64,000 nucleotides of DNA. Origin: Fragilaria crotonensis. Its lineage: Eukaryota; Bacillariophyta; Fragilariophyceae; Fragilariales; Fragilariaceae. Of this stretch, positions 31,154 through 43,886 are shown piece by piece. The translations under genes were made by a program, and so were the position numbers. Each line of letters begins with the position of its first letter. Positions within the stretch are counted from its first letter, which is position 1. The stretch spans positions 1 to 64,000 of the forward strand of contig JAKSYS010000273.1 in NCBI GenBank assembly GCA_022925895.1, in the 5' to 3' direction. Under the pieces are notes generated by a model. It was not told the DNA's origin, made no database searches, and saw only the letters and a list, made by a program, of their open reading frames with translations.

Positions 31154-31571
31154 GATGGCCATGGTCATGGTGGTGTTGATACGTGACAACTTCCTATTCG
31201 GTGTACGGTAGAAATCACAGGTTTATCGTTATCTTGGTATCCTTTGATGTGCTCAATGGTCGTTGCTACCCATGTTTCCCGAACCGTGTAATAAATCTCA
31301 ATCAGCGCATCCCATTCTGCAGCGAGGAGGGGGTCGAGGGATATTTCAGATGGTTTGAAGCTAGGCGTTGCACCGGAGGAGTGATGTGTAGGGAAGAAGT
31401 TGCGGACTTGTTGAACTACTGCCTAAGTATTGTCACATGCCATTTAACCTTTGAAAGGCACAGTCCTCATGGTGTATTCCGTGAGATGGTGGACCAAGAA
31501 TTACTTGGTGTCTTAGAATAAACATATGATAATGCGGAGAAGAGATACAATCGGATCTCACGCTTTTGTTG
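31154..31571. other. short gap downstream of the transferase gene
   Basis: About 420 bases between the Harbinger element and the stop of the transferase gene. A 112-codon plus-strand frame at 31183-31521 lacks domain or context support. Nothing else seen. Confidence 0.35.
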
Positions 31572-32690
31572 CTACCATTCTCCTCTTTGGAGGTCGATCA
31601 TGTGAGTGCAGTTGCCGCATCTAGGATTGACCGTGTTCATTCGGAGCTCATTAATCAAACGAGACCAATTGGAAGTGGTCGTCAGCACGAAGTAATTGGC
31701 TTCCATGGCTACCAATAAAGACCCCACTGCCCATAGTCCAGGCTTCCCGTTCAGTTCTACGGTGATATGGGTTGGAAGGTCCATGCGAACAGTGCGATTA
31801 ACTCGAAAGGGGTAAAACTCCGTGTAGAATTGGTCAATATATATTTTCCACGACGGGTGCGCAGCGAAACGAAACTCTTTCACAGCAATTGGATCTTCGG
31901 TACAGAGCAAAATGTGTACGGAGTCTGGAGTCGAGATTCTTTCCTTCACCATTGTCTCGACAGCGGTGATGAAATCCGAAACATTGGTTCTAGCCGCCTC
32001 CGATTTCTTATCTCCCCATCTCATGTGCACTGTGATGAGATTCGGCGGCACTCCGTTATCACCAAAGACTGCCTGAAGCTGCCGTTCGGCTTCTTGAATT
32101 ACAATCTGAGAAACGGATGAAAAGAGGAATTCCGTTGCGCCCGCTCGGATCTGAGATACAGTATATTCGGTTCTCCCACCGTAACCCCTTGATCCTACAG
32201 GTTTTAACTGAGGGCGGACGATTTCTCCGGGACAAGTTGTTTCCACAGCGGGAAAGTAGCATAACCAGGATGCATTCAGTCCACAAACTTCTGTATCCGT
32301 AAACACCCATGGATCTGGTGCTTTCACTCTGTGTGATTCCAACATTCCCCCCCACAACTGATTTGACCACACATGTATCTCAGACCCCAACCCAGGGCCC
32401 TTCCTTCGCCATGCGTATGTTTCGACCGGCAACGAGCAATTACTTTGTAAATCTCGGAACCGTTTCGCAACTTCCGACTGTGGAGGAAGAGACTTCCAGT
32501 TGAATCGTAGTTTGTGTTTCCCGCCGGTTAGACCCGGTTTGGACGATTTAAAGGACACAGTGCTGAAGGTAAAAGTACCATCAAGACCACCAACGTCGTG
32601 TGCGAAGTAGCCTAATCCGAACATGACGAACATCAACAGGAAGACTTCGAACATCCTTAGTGGACATTGTTTGAATGCAAGGCTCGCCAT
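31572..32690 (-). CDS. type II membrane glycosyltransferase, fucosyltransferase-like (GT23/O-FucT type)
   Basis: Single exon, 372 aa. I start at ATG 32690 because a short cytosolic stub and a signal-anchor helix follow (MFEVFLLMFVMFGLGYFAHD), the layout of Golgi glycosyltransferases; the frame is open further upstream into a repetitive element, which is not credible coding. The lumenal part contains VHMRWGDKK, similar to the HxRRxDK nucleotide-sugar motif of alpha-1,6-fucosyltransferases, then HILLCTEDP, WKIYIDQFYTEFYPFR and ANYFVLTTTSNWSRLINELR, which follow the order of the GT23/NodZ fold. A Cys-rich end (NPRCGNCTHM) closes it. The likely reaction is transfer of fucose from GDP-fucose to a glycan. 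The match is by motif order, so acceptor and exact family are uncertain. Confidence 0.7.
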   Translation of the reverse strand: MASLAFKQCPLRMFEVFLLMFVMFGLGYFAHDVGGLDGTFTFSTVSFKSSKPGLTGGKHKLRFNWKSLPPQSEVAKRFRDLQSNCSLPVETYAWRRKGPGLGSEIHVWSNQLWGGMLESHRVKAPDPWVFTDTEVCGLNASWLCYFPAVETTCPGEIVRPQLKPVGSRGYGGRTEYTVSQIRAGATEFLFSSVSQIVIQEAERQLQAVFGDNGVPPNLITVHMRWGDKKSEAARTNVSDFITAVETMVKERISTPDSVHILLCTEDPIAVKEFRFAAHPSWKIYIDQFYTEFYPFRVNRTVRMDLPTHITVELNGKPGLWAVGSLLVAMEANYFVLTTTSNWSRLINELRMNTVNPRCGNCTHMIDLQRGEW

Positions 32691-32935
32691 TGTGATACAA
32701 ACAAACTGAATGGAACAGAACAAGATGCTATGGCCTGTTGATACCCTGTAACAACGAATGGTTCCAGAAACATACACAAAGATGTTAATCAAAATGAGCC
32801 TCCTTGCGTGCGTCTGCAGATATGCCCAGAAGTACAAACGCAGAATTGGGTACCAGGGGTAGGCAGAAATGCGTAGTACACATCTATAGTAGTAGACATA
32901 TATCCAGAATTCCATTCGCACAATTTCATACGCAC

Positions 32936-33460
32936 CAGAGTCCTGCACTGGGTACATGACGCCTGTGTCCATGGGTACCCAAGGCAGCCGGTACAAGTGG
33001 GCAGGCTTGGACCACCCATGACCCACCCATGCTTCGTACTGTACCAGGTATGGTTGAGCTCGGACCACCCGTTACCCACCCACTCCAACTAAGTCGTACC
33101 TGGTACCCATACCCACCCATTACCCGTTGCCCACGCTAATAATTTCCTGGTCTACCACACAACACGCTAGCACAGTACGCACTCCGCGTACTACAGCACG
33201 CTTCTACTAGAGAAGTCACTACAGTACAAGGTACTGGAGCACTCTATAGCTACTATGACATAGCTACAGTATACTCGGAGTACTGGAGTGCAAGGGTCGA
33301 TTCGTGTGGGAAGGTTGGACCACCCATTACCCACCCACGCTTTGTGCAGTCGACCTCAGACCACCCATACCCACCCACCACTGGTTGGGCGTGCCCATAC
33401 CCACCCATTATCCATGGGTATGGGTGGGTACTGGGTATGGGTACCCAGTGCAGGACTCTG
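32936..33460. mobile_element. 525-bp non-autonomous hAT-type element upstream of the transferase gene
   Basis: Starts CAGAGTCCTGCACTGGGTAC and ends with its reverse complement; both sides carry ATACGCAC (32928-32935 and 33461-33468). An 8-bp duplication and CAGAG-type ends indicate hAT. The interior is built of ACCCACCCATTACCC-like pieces in both orientations plus a GTACTG-rich centre. It lies 246 bp upstream of the transferase start and may have displaced or supplied promoter sequence. Confidence 0.9.
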
Positions 33461-33468
33461 ATACGCAC

Positions 33469-34145
33469 AATTGCTTTTCCTCCGGAATCGGGAGCATAGG
33501 TTTCACTATTTTGACGTCAGTGCCCACACGTCACTGTAATAATCTACAGTGAGTCCTCCTGTAGAAGAATTTCGAAGACATCGGAAATTTGAATGGCTGA
33601 GAAAACACAGAATCTTTGTTGTTGACTTCTTTCGGCACTTTTCCTAACACACATGCCAAGCCCTTTTTCATGCCAGATACATAACTGCTACTGATTCGAT
33701 ACGCTCGCCAAATGCTAGTACAACGGTATACAATGGTACGGTACTAGTTACGCTTGTAGGCTTACAATTTCTATTATCATCCAATTTACGCCCGTCTGTC
33801 TTTTCACGCTGTTATTCGCTCAGTTTATCAGACCCAACAACGCTATGCTGCCATTGCCGACGACGAAAAGGCATGGACAGTACGCATTCACGATATGACA
33901 CGACGCCCCCCCTGTGTCTTCTTGCGGTAGCAGAACCGAAAATCTGTGTGAAAGCATGCGTCATGAACATGCTCTTCTCGTGCTTGCCTGGACACGCCTC
34001 GAACTGTCTACCAGCAGTGATCCAATGCATGATCAATATGACAGATGACTCATGCGGCCTGCTATGGTAATCTGATTGTGAATGGTCCATCAGATTCGTC
34101 GCACACGAACAAGAAGGGTTGAAAGGGACGCCTTCATTCCTCCCC
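33469..34145. other. intergenic sequence, nothing recognised
   Basis: About 680 bases. A 111-codon minus-strand frame at 33812-34147 has no recognisable feature. The 18-mer CAGTTTATCAGACCCAAC at 33821 recurs at 40849. Confidence 0.35.
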
Positions 34146-37100
34146 ATGTCATCGGGGGGTAAAACGCAATTATCACTATTAGCAAACCCGGATTATTTAA
34201 TATGTACGATGTATATTAAATTAGTAGAATCATACCATTACCGTACGGTAATCACACGATTCTAATAGTTTAGCCTACCGGACATATCGGTCCCGTAGTA
34301 GAACGTCGTACGTAGTACTTCGTTCCTCTGCCGTTTGAATTCGGAACTTCGAACGCGCAGGACAAATGACACAGTACTTACTTACGTACAGGCAGCGCAA
34401 TGCCGATCGTGTAACGACGACGCAGTATGCGATTAACGCCGTTACAGTATGTTCTTACGCATAGACATATTGACGAGAACCGTTTGAATCGGTAGTCATA
34501 TCAGAGTGAGGGGACGCCATAAAAATCCCCGAAACTCGCACTTCACTCGAAACTCCGAACGACCCGAAATCTACCATGGCGGCTCTCAACGCAATGCGTA
34601 CCATGATTCAACGCATTGGTTTCAGCGCAGCCGCATCCCAAGTCCTCGTCGACGAGCAAGGAATGGACACCCTCGCCGAGATCCAGCTCCTGACCGACGA
34701 CGAGATCGAGAACCTCTGCAAGGTCGTTCGACGACCTGGAGGCACCATCCCCGGACCAAACCCAGATGATACGCCCGCCAATAATCCTGGGACGCTGGTC
34801 AACCTCCGAGCTGAGAACCATCTCAAGCTGCTCGCGTTCTTTCTCCGACACCAGGACAGTGTCGGTAGGACCACGAACGTAGCCTCGATCACTCTCGACA
34901 CGATCCGAGCCCTATGTGGGTTGCGCGACGTCGAGTCGACGTACAAGGCGCCGGATGACCCGCCATCGATCAACGCCAAGGACTGGCCCAAAACCATGGA
35001 GAGCGTCCAGGAGTACCTGCGCTCTTATCTTGGCGAACGCAAGATTCCTTTGGCTTACGTCGTCCGACCAGACGAAAACGTTCCTGCCGACGACCCGGTG
35101 GGAGGATACTCAACAGTGCAGGATGCAATGATTGCCCGCGCTAGACACCATACGACTGCCGCAGATGGCACGATCACGCCCGACCCCGTTTACGTAGCCA
35201 ATCGCGAAAAGGTCGTTGAGATCATCGCGAAGATGACACGCGACCATTTGTGCTGGACTTATGTGAAGCCAGCACAGAAGACTCACGATGGACGCATGGC
35301 TTACATGGGGTTGTACCAGCATTTCCTGGGCCCCAATAACGTAGACAATATGGCCACGATAGCCGAGGATAAGTTAAAGACACCTGTTTACAACGGTGAA
35401 CAGCGCCGTTGGGATTTTGAAAAGTACATCAACGTGCACAAGTCCCAACGCTCGATCATGGAAGGTTAGTGGAGCATGGATACGCGGGCATTGACCCACG
35501 TTCCAATGTCCGCTACCTCCTTGATGGCATCAAGACTGATAAGTTAAAGACTCGAATCATGTCTGACGCCACCCTTCGAGGAAACGACTTCGATTCCTGT
35601 GCAACGTTGTACCAGGATTTCATCAAACAGACTGTCAAGTCCAAATCTACCCCTACCGTGGGAATTTCCCAGGTTACGACTAGCGGCGGTAAACGCAAAA
35701 GCGACTCGATCGAAGACCGCTATTACACGAAGGCAGAGTACGACGCCCTGTCTGCCGACAATAAGAAAGAATTGGCTGCCAAGCGCCTCAAATGTGGGCA
35801 TAAGCCCGGTGCTAGGGACAGCAAGGTTTCAAAGGGGACTAAGTCCAAAGGCAAGACTAATGCCGATGTGATTAAGACTCTTATTCGTCAGAAGAAGGCA
35901 GCCAAGTGACATCAATGCAACTGCCCTAATCTATCCGTCCTTGTAACGCTTGGGTCAATTGATACGCATGCCATTGAATCCTGAACACACCTAGATTCAC
36001 ACGCCGACCAATGCGCAATAGGTTCTAACGCTCTAATAACTCATGACTTTGATCGGCCAATCAATGTCACTGGTTATAATCTGCATGGCTCCGTAAATAG
36101 TAACCTTCGCACGGTCTCCGCCGCTCTCGCGTACGATGATGCCACGACCGGCGAAAGTGTGATATTGGTCGTCCACCAAGCTATTTATATCCCGGACCTC
36201 AACCACAATCTGCTCTCGACTATGCAGCTACGGTTGAATGATGTGACGGTTAACAACGTCCCTCATTGCCTCACTGATAAGCCAACGCCGCTCACTCACG
36301 CGCTTGTGATACCGACCGACGACTTTGATGACCCGTACATCATCCCCATGTCCTTACACGGTGTGTCCTCTTCAACGTTTCCAAGATGCAAGCCCACCGT
36401 CGAAGAATACGAAACGCTCTCCCTCACCTTGTTCTTACAAGTGAGGATCCGCCTTACGACCCACACGACCCAGCACTGGCTCGCCACGAAGAAGCTCTAG
36501 CCAAAGCCGTGTTGGAAACAGGGGACCGCATAGGAGCTTCACCGCCACGACGCCTATGTTCGGTTTCCAAAACTTTGTTAGATGCTTCTGGCTCCGATAG
36601 AGTTCAGTTAGCTCTCAAGCAAATATTTCGACCGTTTGCTCTGCGTCAGCAGGTCCACAGCTAACCCCACAAGTCTTAGCAACCAACTGGGGAATCGATG
36701 TGAGGACAGCCGCAAGGACAGTCCAAGCAACCACTCAAAGGGGTATTCGCACATCGGCGAGTCAGGCAGCTACGGTATCGACGCTTACCGATCGATTGCT
36801 TCACCGACACATTGTTTTCAAATACCACCTCCCGGCGCAACAATAAGTGTGCACAGATATTCGCTACACCGGATGGTTGGTGCAGGGCATTTCCCATGGC
36901 AAAGAAATCGCAAGCCCATGAAAGATTGTCACTCCTACTCCAGCGGGAGGGAGCGCCTAATACGATGATAATGGACGATGGCGCAAAAGAACAGGTCATG
37001 GGGATGTTCCGCCGCAAATGCTGAGAGGCAGGAATTCGGGTGAAACAGACCGAACCGTATACCCCATGGTCCAATGCCGCCGAGTCGGCAATTCGCGAAT

Positions 37101-39510
37101 TGAAGAAGGGTGTCGGTCGGCAAATGGTCCGATCGAAAGCCCCTAAACGATTGTGGGAAGATTGTTTGGAATGGGAAGCTTACGTACGCTCCCTTATCGC
37201 CCACGATATCTATCGACTCGATGGGCAAGTCCCAGAAAAGCTTGTGAGTGGTGAGACCGCCGATATCTCTCCGTTTGCAACTTTCAAATGGTTTGAATGG
37301 GTTCTCTTTAGAGATACCTCCGTAACGTACCCCGACGATACGATGGTCCTTGGCCATGACCTTGGACCAGCTATTGATATTGGACCGGCCATGACGCGCA
37401 AAGTCTTGAAGGCAAACGGTAAGGTTGTTTACCGATCAACCGTGAGAGGCCTAACTCCTGATGAGATGGCCGATGAAACCATGACTAAGGAGAGGAGTAA
37501 GTTTGATGAGTCAGTAGAGAAACTACTTGGCGACTCGTTTAAGTACGAAGACTTCTCTAACGACCCAGAATTAGAAAGTCTGGGGACTCCATTGTTTGAA
37601 CCTTATGAGGATGACGAAGGACGACCGGTATCAACACCGGATGACGACGACGAAGCAGACCCCGATACTTATGATCAGTACGTGGGCGCTGAGGTTGTGC
37701 TCCCACTAGGGGACAAAATGATGAACGCCAAGGTTCGCGGACGGAAGCGCCAATCCGACGGAACGGCTAACTCCAATCCAATCCTCGATACTTGCACGTA
37801 TGAGGTGGAATTTGCGGATGGCCAGAGGACAGAACTCGCAGCAAATGTGATTGCCGAGAACATGTTTGCCCAATGTGACAGTGAGGGCAACCAGTACTTG
37901 CTCCTTGCTGGCATCGGCGACCACAGAAAGGACAGCTCTGCGGTTGAAGCTACGTAAAGCTACCAAGGGTTGGAGCTTGTGTGTTGAATGGAAGGACGGA
38001 AGTACTTCCTGGGAGCGCCTAGCGGACTTGAAAGAGTCTAACCCTGTGGAAATCGCCGACTATGCAGTGGCCCACGGCTTGGATAGCGAACCTGCATTTG
38101 CCTGGTGGGTACCGTTTACCCTCAAGCGTCGTAACAGGATTATCGCAGCCGTTAATAAACGCTACCACAAACGGACACATAAGTTTGGAATCGAAATTCC
38201 TAAAACGTACGGAGATTGTGTTTGAATCGATAAGGAAAATGGCAATACGTATTGGCAGGATGCCGTATGGAAAGAAATGGCAAAAGTCAGGATTGCTTTC
38301 AAAACATTGGGTGATGATGAACAAGTGCCGCCAACATTCCAACAGATGTGTTGTCATATGGTATATGACGTTAAAATGGAGAACTTTCAGCGGAAAGCTC
38401 GCCTGGACGCCGGTGGCCACATGACCGAAGTAACCTCTGCGACAATGACATACGCAAGTGTCGTCTCTAGAGAATCGGTTCGGATTGCCTTAACGCTGGC
38501 GGCACTCAACGATTTAGAGGTTAAGACTGCGGATATTGAGAACGAATATCTGACCGTGCCGATTGGTGAGAAGATCTGGTGCATCCTCGGCCCAGAATTC
38601 GGCGAAGATGCTGGCAGACGTGCGATTATTGTACGCGCGCTGTATGGCTTGAAGTCTGCCGGAGCATCCTTTCGTAATCACCTAGCCGATTGTATGCGTC
38701 ACCTTGGATGGGAATCATGCAAGGCGGACCACGACGTTTGGTTTAAACCCGAAGTCCGACAGGATGATGGGCACCAATATTACGCGTATTGTTTACTCTA
38801 TGTAGATGATATTTTGATGGTGCACCACGATGGTGTAAAGGCACTTAGGGAAATCGACCATTTCTTTAAGACAACAAAGCCTAATTTGATAGGGGACCCT
38901 GAGTTCTATCTTGGGGCTAAACTCCGCCCAATGACATTACCCAATGGCATTGTTGCATGGGGAATGAGCGCAAGCAAATACGTCCAAAGCTGCGGTTGCT
39001 ATTGTTAAGACATATCACGCGAAGGAATACCCGACTCGAAAGTGGGGAAAGCGCAAGTCCGGCCCTTTTCCGAGTGATTGTGCACATGAGCTTGATACGA
39101 CTGATCTCTTAGATTATGTTAAGTCTGCTTTCTATCAGTCGCAAATCGGTGTATTGCGCTGGAATGTGGAACTCGGCCGGATCGACATCATTACCGAGGT
39201 TTCGGAATTGTCTTCCTTCCTCGCGATGCCTCGTGAAGGTCACCTCGACGCTGTCTTCAATTTATTCAATTATTTGGAGAAGCGACATAACGCACGGATT
39301 GTCTTCGACCCTAGCTATCCGACTATTGATATGACTTCATTCAAGGAATGTGATTGGAGTTCATTTTATGGGAATGTGCAGGAAGCCATCCCGCCGAACG
39401 CTCCAGAACCTCGTGGGAAAGACGTTGACCTACGAATGTTTGTTGACTCTGACCACGCCGGGGACAAACGAACACGACGGTCCAGAACAGGTTTTATTAT
39501 TATCAAAATA
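34146..39510 (+). mobile_element. Ty1/copia retrotransposon fossil (broken)
   Basis: A copia-type element in sense orientation. A putative 5' LTR lies at about 34146-34500 (TG...CA ends) and is followed by a TATCAGAG-like primer-binding site. Parts in order: gag (about 34.6-35.9 kb), integrase (about 36.6-37.3 kb, C-terminal part best), then reverse transcriptase and RNase H (about 38.0-39.5 kb), where LYVDDILMVHHDG is the catalytic motif and VDSDHAGDKRTRRS marks RNase H. The gag-integrase-RT order identifies copia rather than gypsy; the gag resembles diatom-type copia elements. It is broken in several places (perhaps five to ten), and no matching 3' LTR is recognised in the window, so age cannot be estimated from LTR divergence. 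It looks moderately old. Confidence 0.85.
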
Positions 39511-39761
39511 GCACCTTCTTCCACATGCGATTGCTCAATTCTTGCACAGATTCCTTTTCCTGCAAAGATTTCCCAGCACATTTGATCTAACCACACAAAC
39601 CTGCCAAAAGGCGAGCAGTGCGGAGTGGTTTTGTTGCCTGTGGCGGGCTATCCATTACCCCACGTATATGTAGCACAGTAGTAGTAGTATACTCCATACT
39701 GTACTGTAGTACTGTTTAATACAATATGGTATAATACAGTATTATACCACCTCCGTCTCAA

Positions 39762-40339
39762 TTAATTGTTTAATACAATTCGATATTCCCAACCCAAGTA
39801 CTTTGCCAAATCAGGAAATGCATCTTCTGGTTTGGGCATCTGTACGATTCCCCCCAACGAAAGCGACCGTTTTAACGCGTTTCTGGGACGAAGATATTTT
39901 TTGTACTCATCAGTTCCTTCTTGAACTGACCCGAAGTTGCTGCTTGCTATTCTGTCAATCAGTTGAAACAAGCTCACGTACACGTCATGAAAATATCGAT
40001 TAAACCCTCGTTTTGATTCTGGAATTTGCCCGCCCATACCCTCCACATGTCCATTGCTGTCGAAAGTTATGTTGCCTTTCACCTCCCACTCGTGTCGAAC
40101 GTGACGGCGTGCACCATGACACAAAAATCGTGGATGAATATCAATGATTTTATAGCACTTTGCGCCGTTTCCAGTCTTGCCTTATTCTCGTTCAACTCTG
40201 GTTCTCCTTCACGAAGGAGGACGTAATCGGGCGGTAAATTCAACGGCCCGAAGCGGCCATCCTGTATCTCACATCTCTCATTCTTCTTGTCACTGATGAC
40301 ATAACCGAAAGAATTTAAGCTTTGTTGTGTGAAACCCAT
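39762..40339 (-). pseudogene. small hypothetical gene with one frame break
   Basis: From ATG 40339 (MGFTQQSLNSFGYVISDKKN) the frame gives REGEPELNENK, then a neighbouring frame continues protein-like to the stop at 39762: KTGNGAKCYKIIDIHPRFLC, HVRHEWEVKGNITFDSNGHV, GFNRYFHDVYVSLFQLIDRI and a C-terminus FPDLAKYLGWEYRIVLNN. The two pieces meet near 40180, where one additional G in the AAGG run (minus strand) would make them continuous. The product would be about 192 aa, soluble, with no known domain. Either a recently broken gene or a consensus error. Confidence 0.5.
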
Positions 40340-41880
40340 GTATAAACTAATTATTGGGTTTGCACCGTTTTTGGTCTTTTGTCAAAACCAAAATGTGTAC
40401 CCCGTCGTGTCAGACCACACTTTCCAAAACCTTACGTTTACACGTACTCGCTAGGGAGTGGATTAGACGCAAGGCAGGAGGGAGGACTCGCGTAAGTGAC
40501 AATGATCGACGATGATCGATAAAACAAGTCGGAACAAGTGAGAACAAGCGTGTCCGGGCGCGCGGCGAGTCCGTTGAAAAGGGTGGTGCTGTTGTGTTGT
40601 TGATATTGTAAGCTACCGGTACTGTACCATCCAGGAACTGTGCATAGTGTATCCTCATATCCTCATCAAGGAAATACTGTGCGACGATACTACGGTCCGA
40701 CGGTACAGAATCAGAACGGAACAACTCGGGACTTGGGATTGAGGGATGACTCCAGACAAGTTAAGGCTCACATTCTATGTTTTAGATAATTCATAACTGA
40801 ATCAAGACATGCTTTTCTACAAGGATGATCTACTACTCGTAGAATTAACAGTTTATCAGACCCAACGGCTCAATGATATGAATGGCTCATCCGATCGGTT
40901 GGATGGAGACCACCGGTCGATCATTTCATCACGGTCGATGGAGGCCACATGTGATGAAACGATGTTGAGCAGGTTACGTCGGGACATGGTGAGAGATTGC
41001 GTAGGGAGTATTCCCATGTCCGAATGACCGCAATATTTTGATGGACGTGTCGTACGGACAAGTCAGTATAGTACACTAAAACCTCCGAAAACGGACGTAC
41101 TGGGAAGCCCTGTTGACGGTATGCGTACATGTACCAACGTACCAACGAGTGCTGTACCAGGAACGATTACACCTTCTCGTCGTCGTGCACTGGGTCGCAT
41201 CTTGTCAGACATTCAGTATCGCTCTATGTAAATTTTACATTTATCCCTATCCCTAATTACTGTCGCCCGTGTGCACAGTAAAACATTACATCCGTGCTCC
41301 AGAAACCAGCGCGACACTGCACGACTGGAATCAAAACTCACGTCGATTCAAATTCATGTTCATCTCATCCCATGAGATTGAACACTCCTTTTCAACGAGA
41401 CTCAACGCCTCGTATACCAAAAACAACGCCGTCGTACGAAACGACGACTCCGAGAAACGACGCGTGTTCCTTATTGTTCCAAAGGAACACTCCCCATCTC
41501 AGGACCTCTCATCCTTCGCCCCCACATCAAACTCTCGCAATTGTCAATTTTCCATATTTTAGTGCCACTTACATTTTTGTTTACTTCACGTGATTTTCAC
41601 ATGACATGATGATGATTGACCATGATGCGTTTTTACCCGCCGTCGTCATGACATCGTATTCACCTTGCCGTAGAATTATCAGTAGACAGTACGACGGTAC
41701 TCACTACGATGACACCACCAGACACCCAACACGGCAGTCAGTACAACAATGCTGACTGCACACTGCACACCACTTCCTCTGCCCGGCAATAGACCGCGCA
41801 CATGTCAGTCCGACGTTAATGTAAATAACGCCCGACTAGTAGACAGTGCCCACTTTGCCCAAAGCGATAGTCCTACTACT
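40340..41880. other. 1.5 kb intergenic, nothing recognised
   Basis: Only short overlapping frames. Contains the 18-mer shared with 33.8 kb (40849-40866). No RNA gene or repeat ends seen. Confidence 0.35.
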
Positions 41881-42216
41881 ACCGTAAACGCCGGCAGTTA
41901 AACTCCACTGGGACATAAGCTCCAAGGACGGAATCTACCGGTAGACGGAATCTTACGTACACCCTCTGTCTCAAAAAAATCGCTCTTTCCCTTTTGCATC
42001 GAGAAAAACCTGGCATTTAACCGAAACGTCCGGTCATTCACATAATGCTTATTGAGAGGTTCAAATGGTTGTATAACATCAAATACAGGAAGTTCAGTTT
42101 GAATCTTCATTTTTTAGTTCGCAGTCCGACCAAAAAAAATCGAAATCTCGCCAGATAAGCTCCATTTCATTAATGTAATGCACAATTCCCGGTGCTTAAC
42201 TCCCGGTGTTTACGGT
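41881..42216. mobile_element. candidate small inverted-repeat element, about 336 bp
   Basis: ACCGTAAACGCCGGCAGTTA at 41881 pairs with the reverse complement of TTAACTCCCGGTGTTTACGG at 42196-42216, about 19 of 21 matches. Inside, ATAAGCTCC recurs. The exact ends and target duplication are unclear because TTTACGG is doubled at the right end. Confidence 0.5.
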
Positions 42217-42633
42217 TTACGGTAGTGAGTCCCTCGCACAATCATGTAGCGATAGACCGACAGATAGTACCAGGTAGTACATGTATCGTTGCCTACATTG
42301 ATAGACAGTACTACTATGACAGAACTGTCCCACATGTAGACATATTAAGCAGTACGGAGTAGTACAATGTAGTCAGTGTCATACTAGACACTTACCCTAA
42401 TGGGGGCGTGCCCCGTAACGGCCACGTCCTGGTTCCTAACCTGAATCGTACGTCGACCTACGCGTCGACCGGTTCCGTTAACCCGAACCCTATCACATCT
42501 CGCATCGGTCATCAGTCATCAGTCATCAGTCATCAAGAATCCTATTCATTCTTTTCACATTTCCTCACACAAAAAAACGCGGATCGATCAGCACAGTCGC
42601 AATTCACGTCCAGACTCAATCGATCGCTCAACC
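42217..42633. promoter_or_regulatory. upstream region of the GDP-mannose dehydratase gene
   Basis: About 420 bases before the ATG. CATCAGT-type triplets (CAGTCATCAGTCATCAGTCA) at about 42510-42532 form a tiny microsatellite. The promoter and 5' UTR should lie here; no known factor site is claimed. Confidence 0.4.
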
Positions 42634-43886
42634 ATGTCTTCTGAACGCAAGGTCGCTTTAGTCACAGGGATCACTGGTCAAGATGGTTCCTATTTGGCAG
42701 AGTTACTGCTCGCGAAGGGCTACACTGTAAGTGAATAAGAGTCGCTTTTGTGCCTACGTCATACGCACATCCGCGTATCTAAACATTTCATTCTTTGGTA
42801 GGTCCACGGTATTGTCCGCCGTTCTTCTTGCTTCAACACTGGTCGGATCGATCACATCTATAGAGACCGCCACGAGACTGGCGTCAAGATCTTTCTGCAC
42901 TACGGAGATCTCTGCGACGCCACCAACTTGATCACCATCATTTCCAATGTCAAGCCAACGGAGATCTACAATCTTGGCGCCATGTCCCACGTCAAGGTAT
43001 CATTCGACATGCCTGAGTACACTGCTGACTGCGATGGAATCGGTGTCTTGCGCATGCTTGATGCAATTCGCGCTGCAGGTCTCGAAAGGTCGGTTAAATT
43101 TTACCAAGCGTCCACCTCGGAACTCTACGGTAAGGTCCAAGAGGTCCCTCAATCCGAGACAACTCCTTTCTACCCACGTTCTCCGTACGCTGTCGCCAAG
43201 CAATACGCTTTCTGGATCCTCGTCAACTACAGAGAGGCCTACGGCATGCATCTGACCAACGGTATTCTCTTCAACCACGAATCGCCTCGCCGTGGCCGCA
43301 CCTTTGTGACCCGCAAGATCACAACCAGCGTGGCACGCATCCACGCGGGAATTGACAAGACCCTGCACCTGGGTAACATTGATGCCAAGCGTGATTGGGG
43401 TCATGCGCGTGACTATGTTGAGGGCATGTGGATGATGCTTCAAATGGACGAACCAGATGATTACGTCCTTGCCACTGGGGAAACGCACACGTAAGTCGTG
43501 AACATCCAAAGTGCGAATGAGGATAATCGTGAAATTTTCATCCTCGCCTAACTTTATTCCGTTCTTACTTCTTCTATAGTGTCAGAGAGTTCGTCGAGAA
43601 AGCATTCGCTGTTGTCGGAACTACCATCAAGTGGGTGGGACCCACCGGAACGGTTGACGAGATCGGTGTCGACGCTGCCGACGAATCTCGTGTATTGATC
43701 AAGATTGACCCGCGATACTTCCGTCCTACCGAAGTCGAACTTTTGTTGGGAGACCCAACCAAGGCGAAGAACATCATTGGATGGGTTGCGAAGACTTCGT
43801 TCCCCGATCTTGTCAAGGAAATGGTTGAGGCTGATGTTGCGATGCTCAAAGGAGTGATTGTCGACACGGACAGAATGAAGACCTAA
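42634..43886 (+). CDS. GMD: GDP-mannose 4,6-dehydratase (3 exons)
   Basis: Exons 42634..42726, 42802..43490 and 43580..43886; introns of 75 and 89 bp with GTAAGT donors and TAG acceptors; 362 aa, the usual length. It converts GDP-mannose to GDP-4-keto-6-deoxymannose, the first step to GDP-fucose and GDP-rhamnose, in the cytosol with bound NADP+. The extended SDR features are plain: the Rossmann glycine motif GITGQDG near the start, [13 protein letters not shown], the catalytic Thr and Glu in STSELYG, and YAVAK with Tyr about 160 and Lys about 164. [36 protein letters not shown] and the C-terminal [16 protein letters not shown] are diagnostic of GMD. Donors and acceptors are all consistent with frame. 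Confidence 0.97.

Noticed and set aside
32691-33068. N-terminal extension of the transferase reading frame
   Set aside because: The frame is open for 126 more codons but enters the hAT-type element; the signal-anchor just after ATG 32690 makes that the better start.
33812-34147. 111-codon minus-strand frame
   Set aside because: No domain, no signal peptide and no repeat support; length is within chance expectation.
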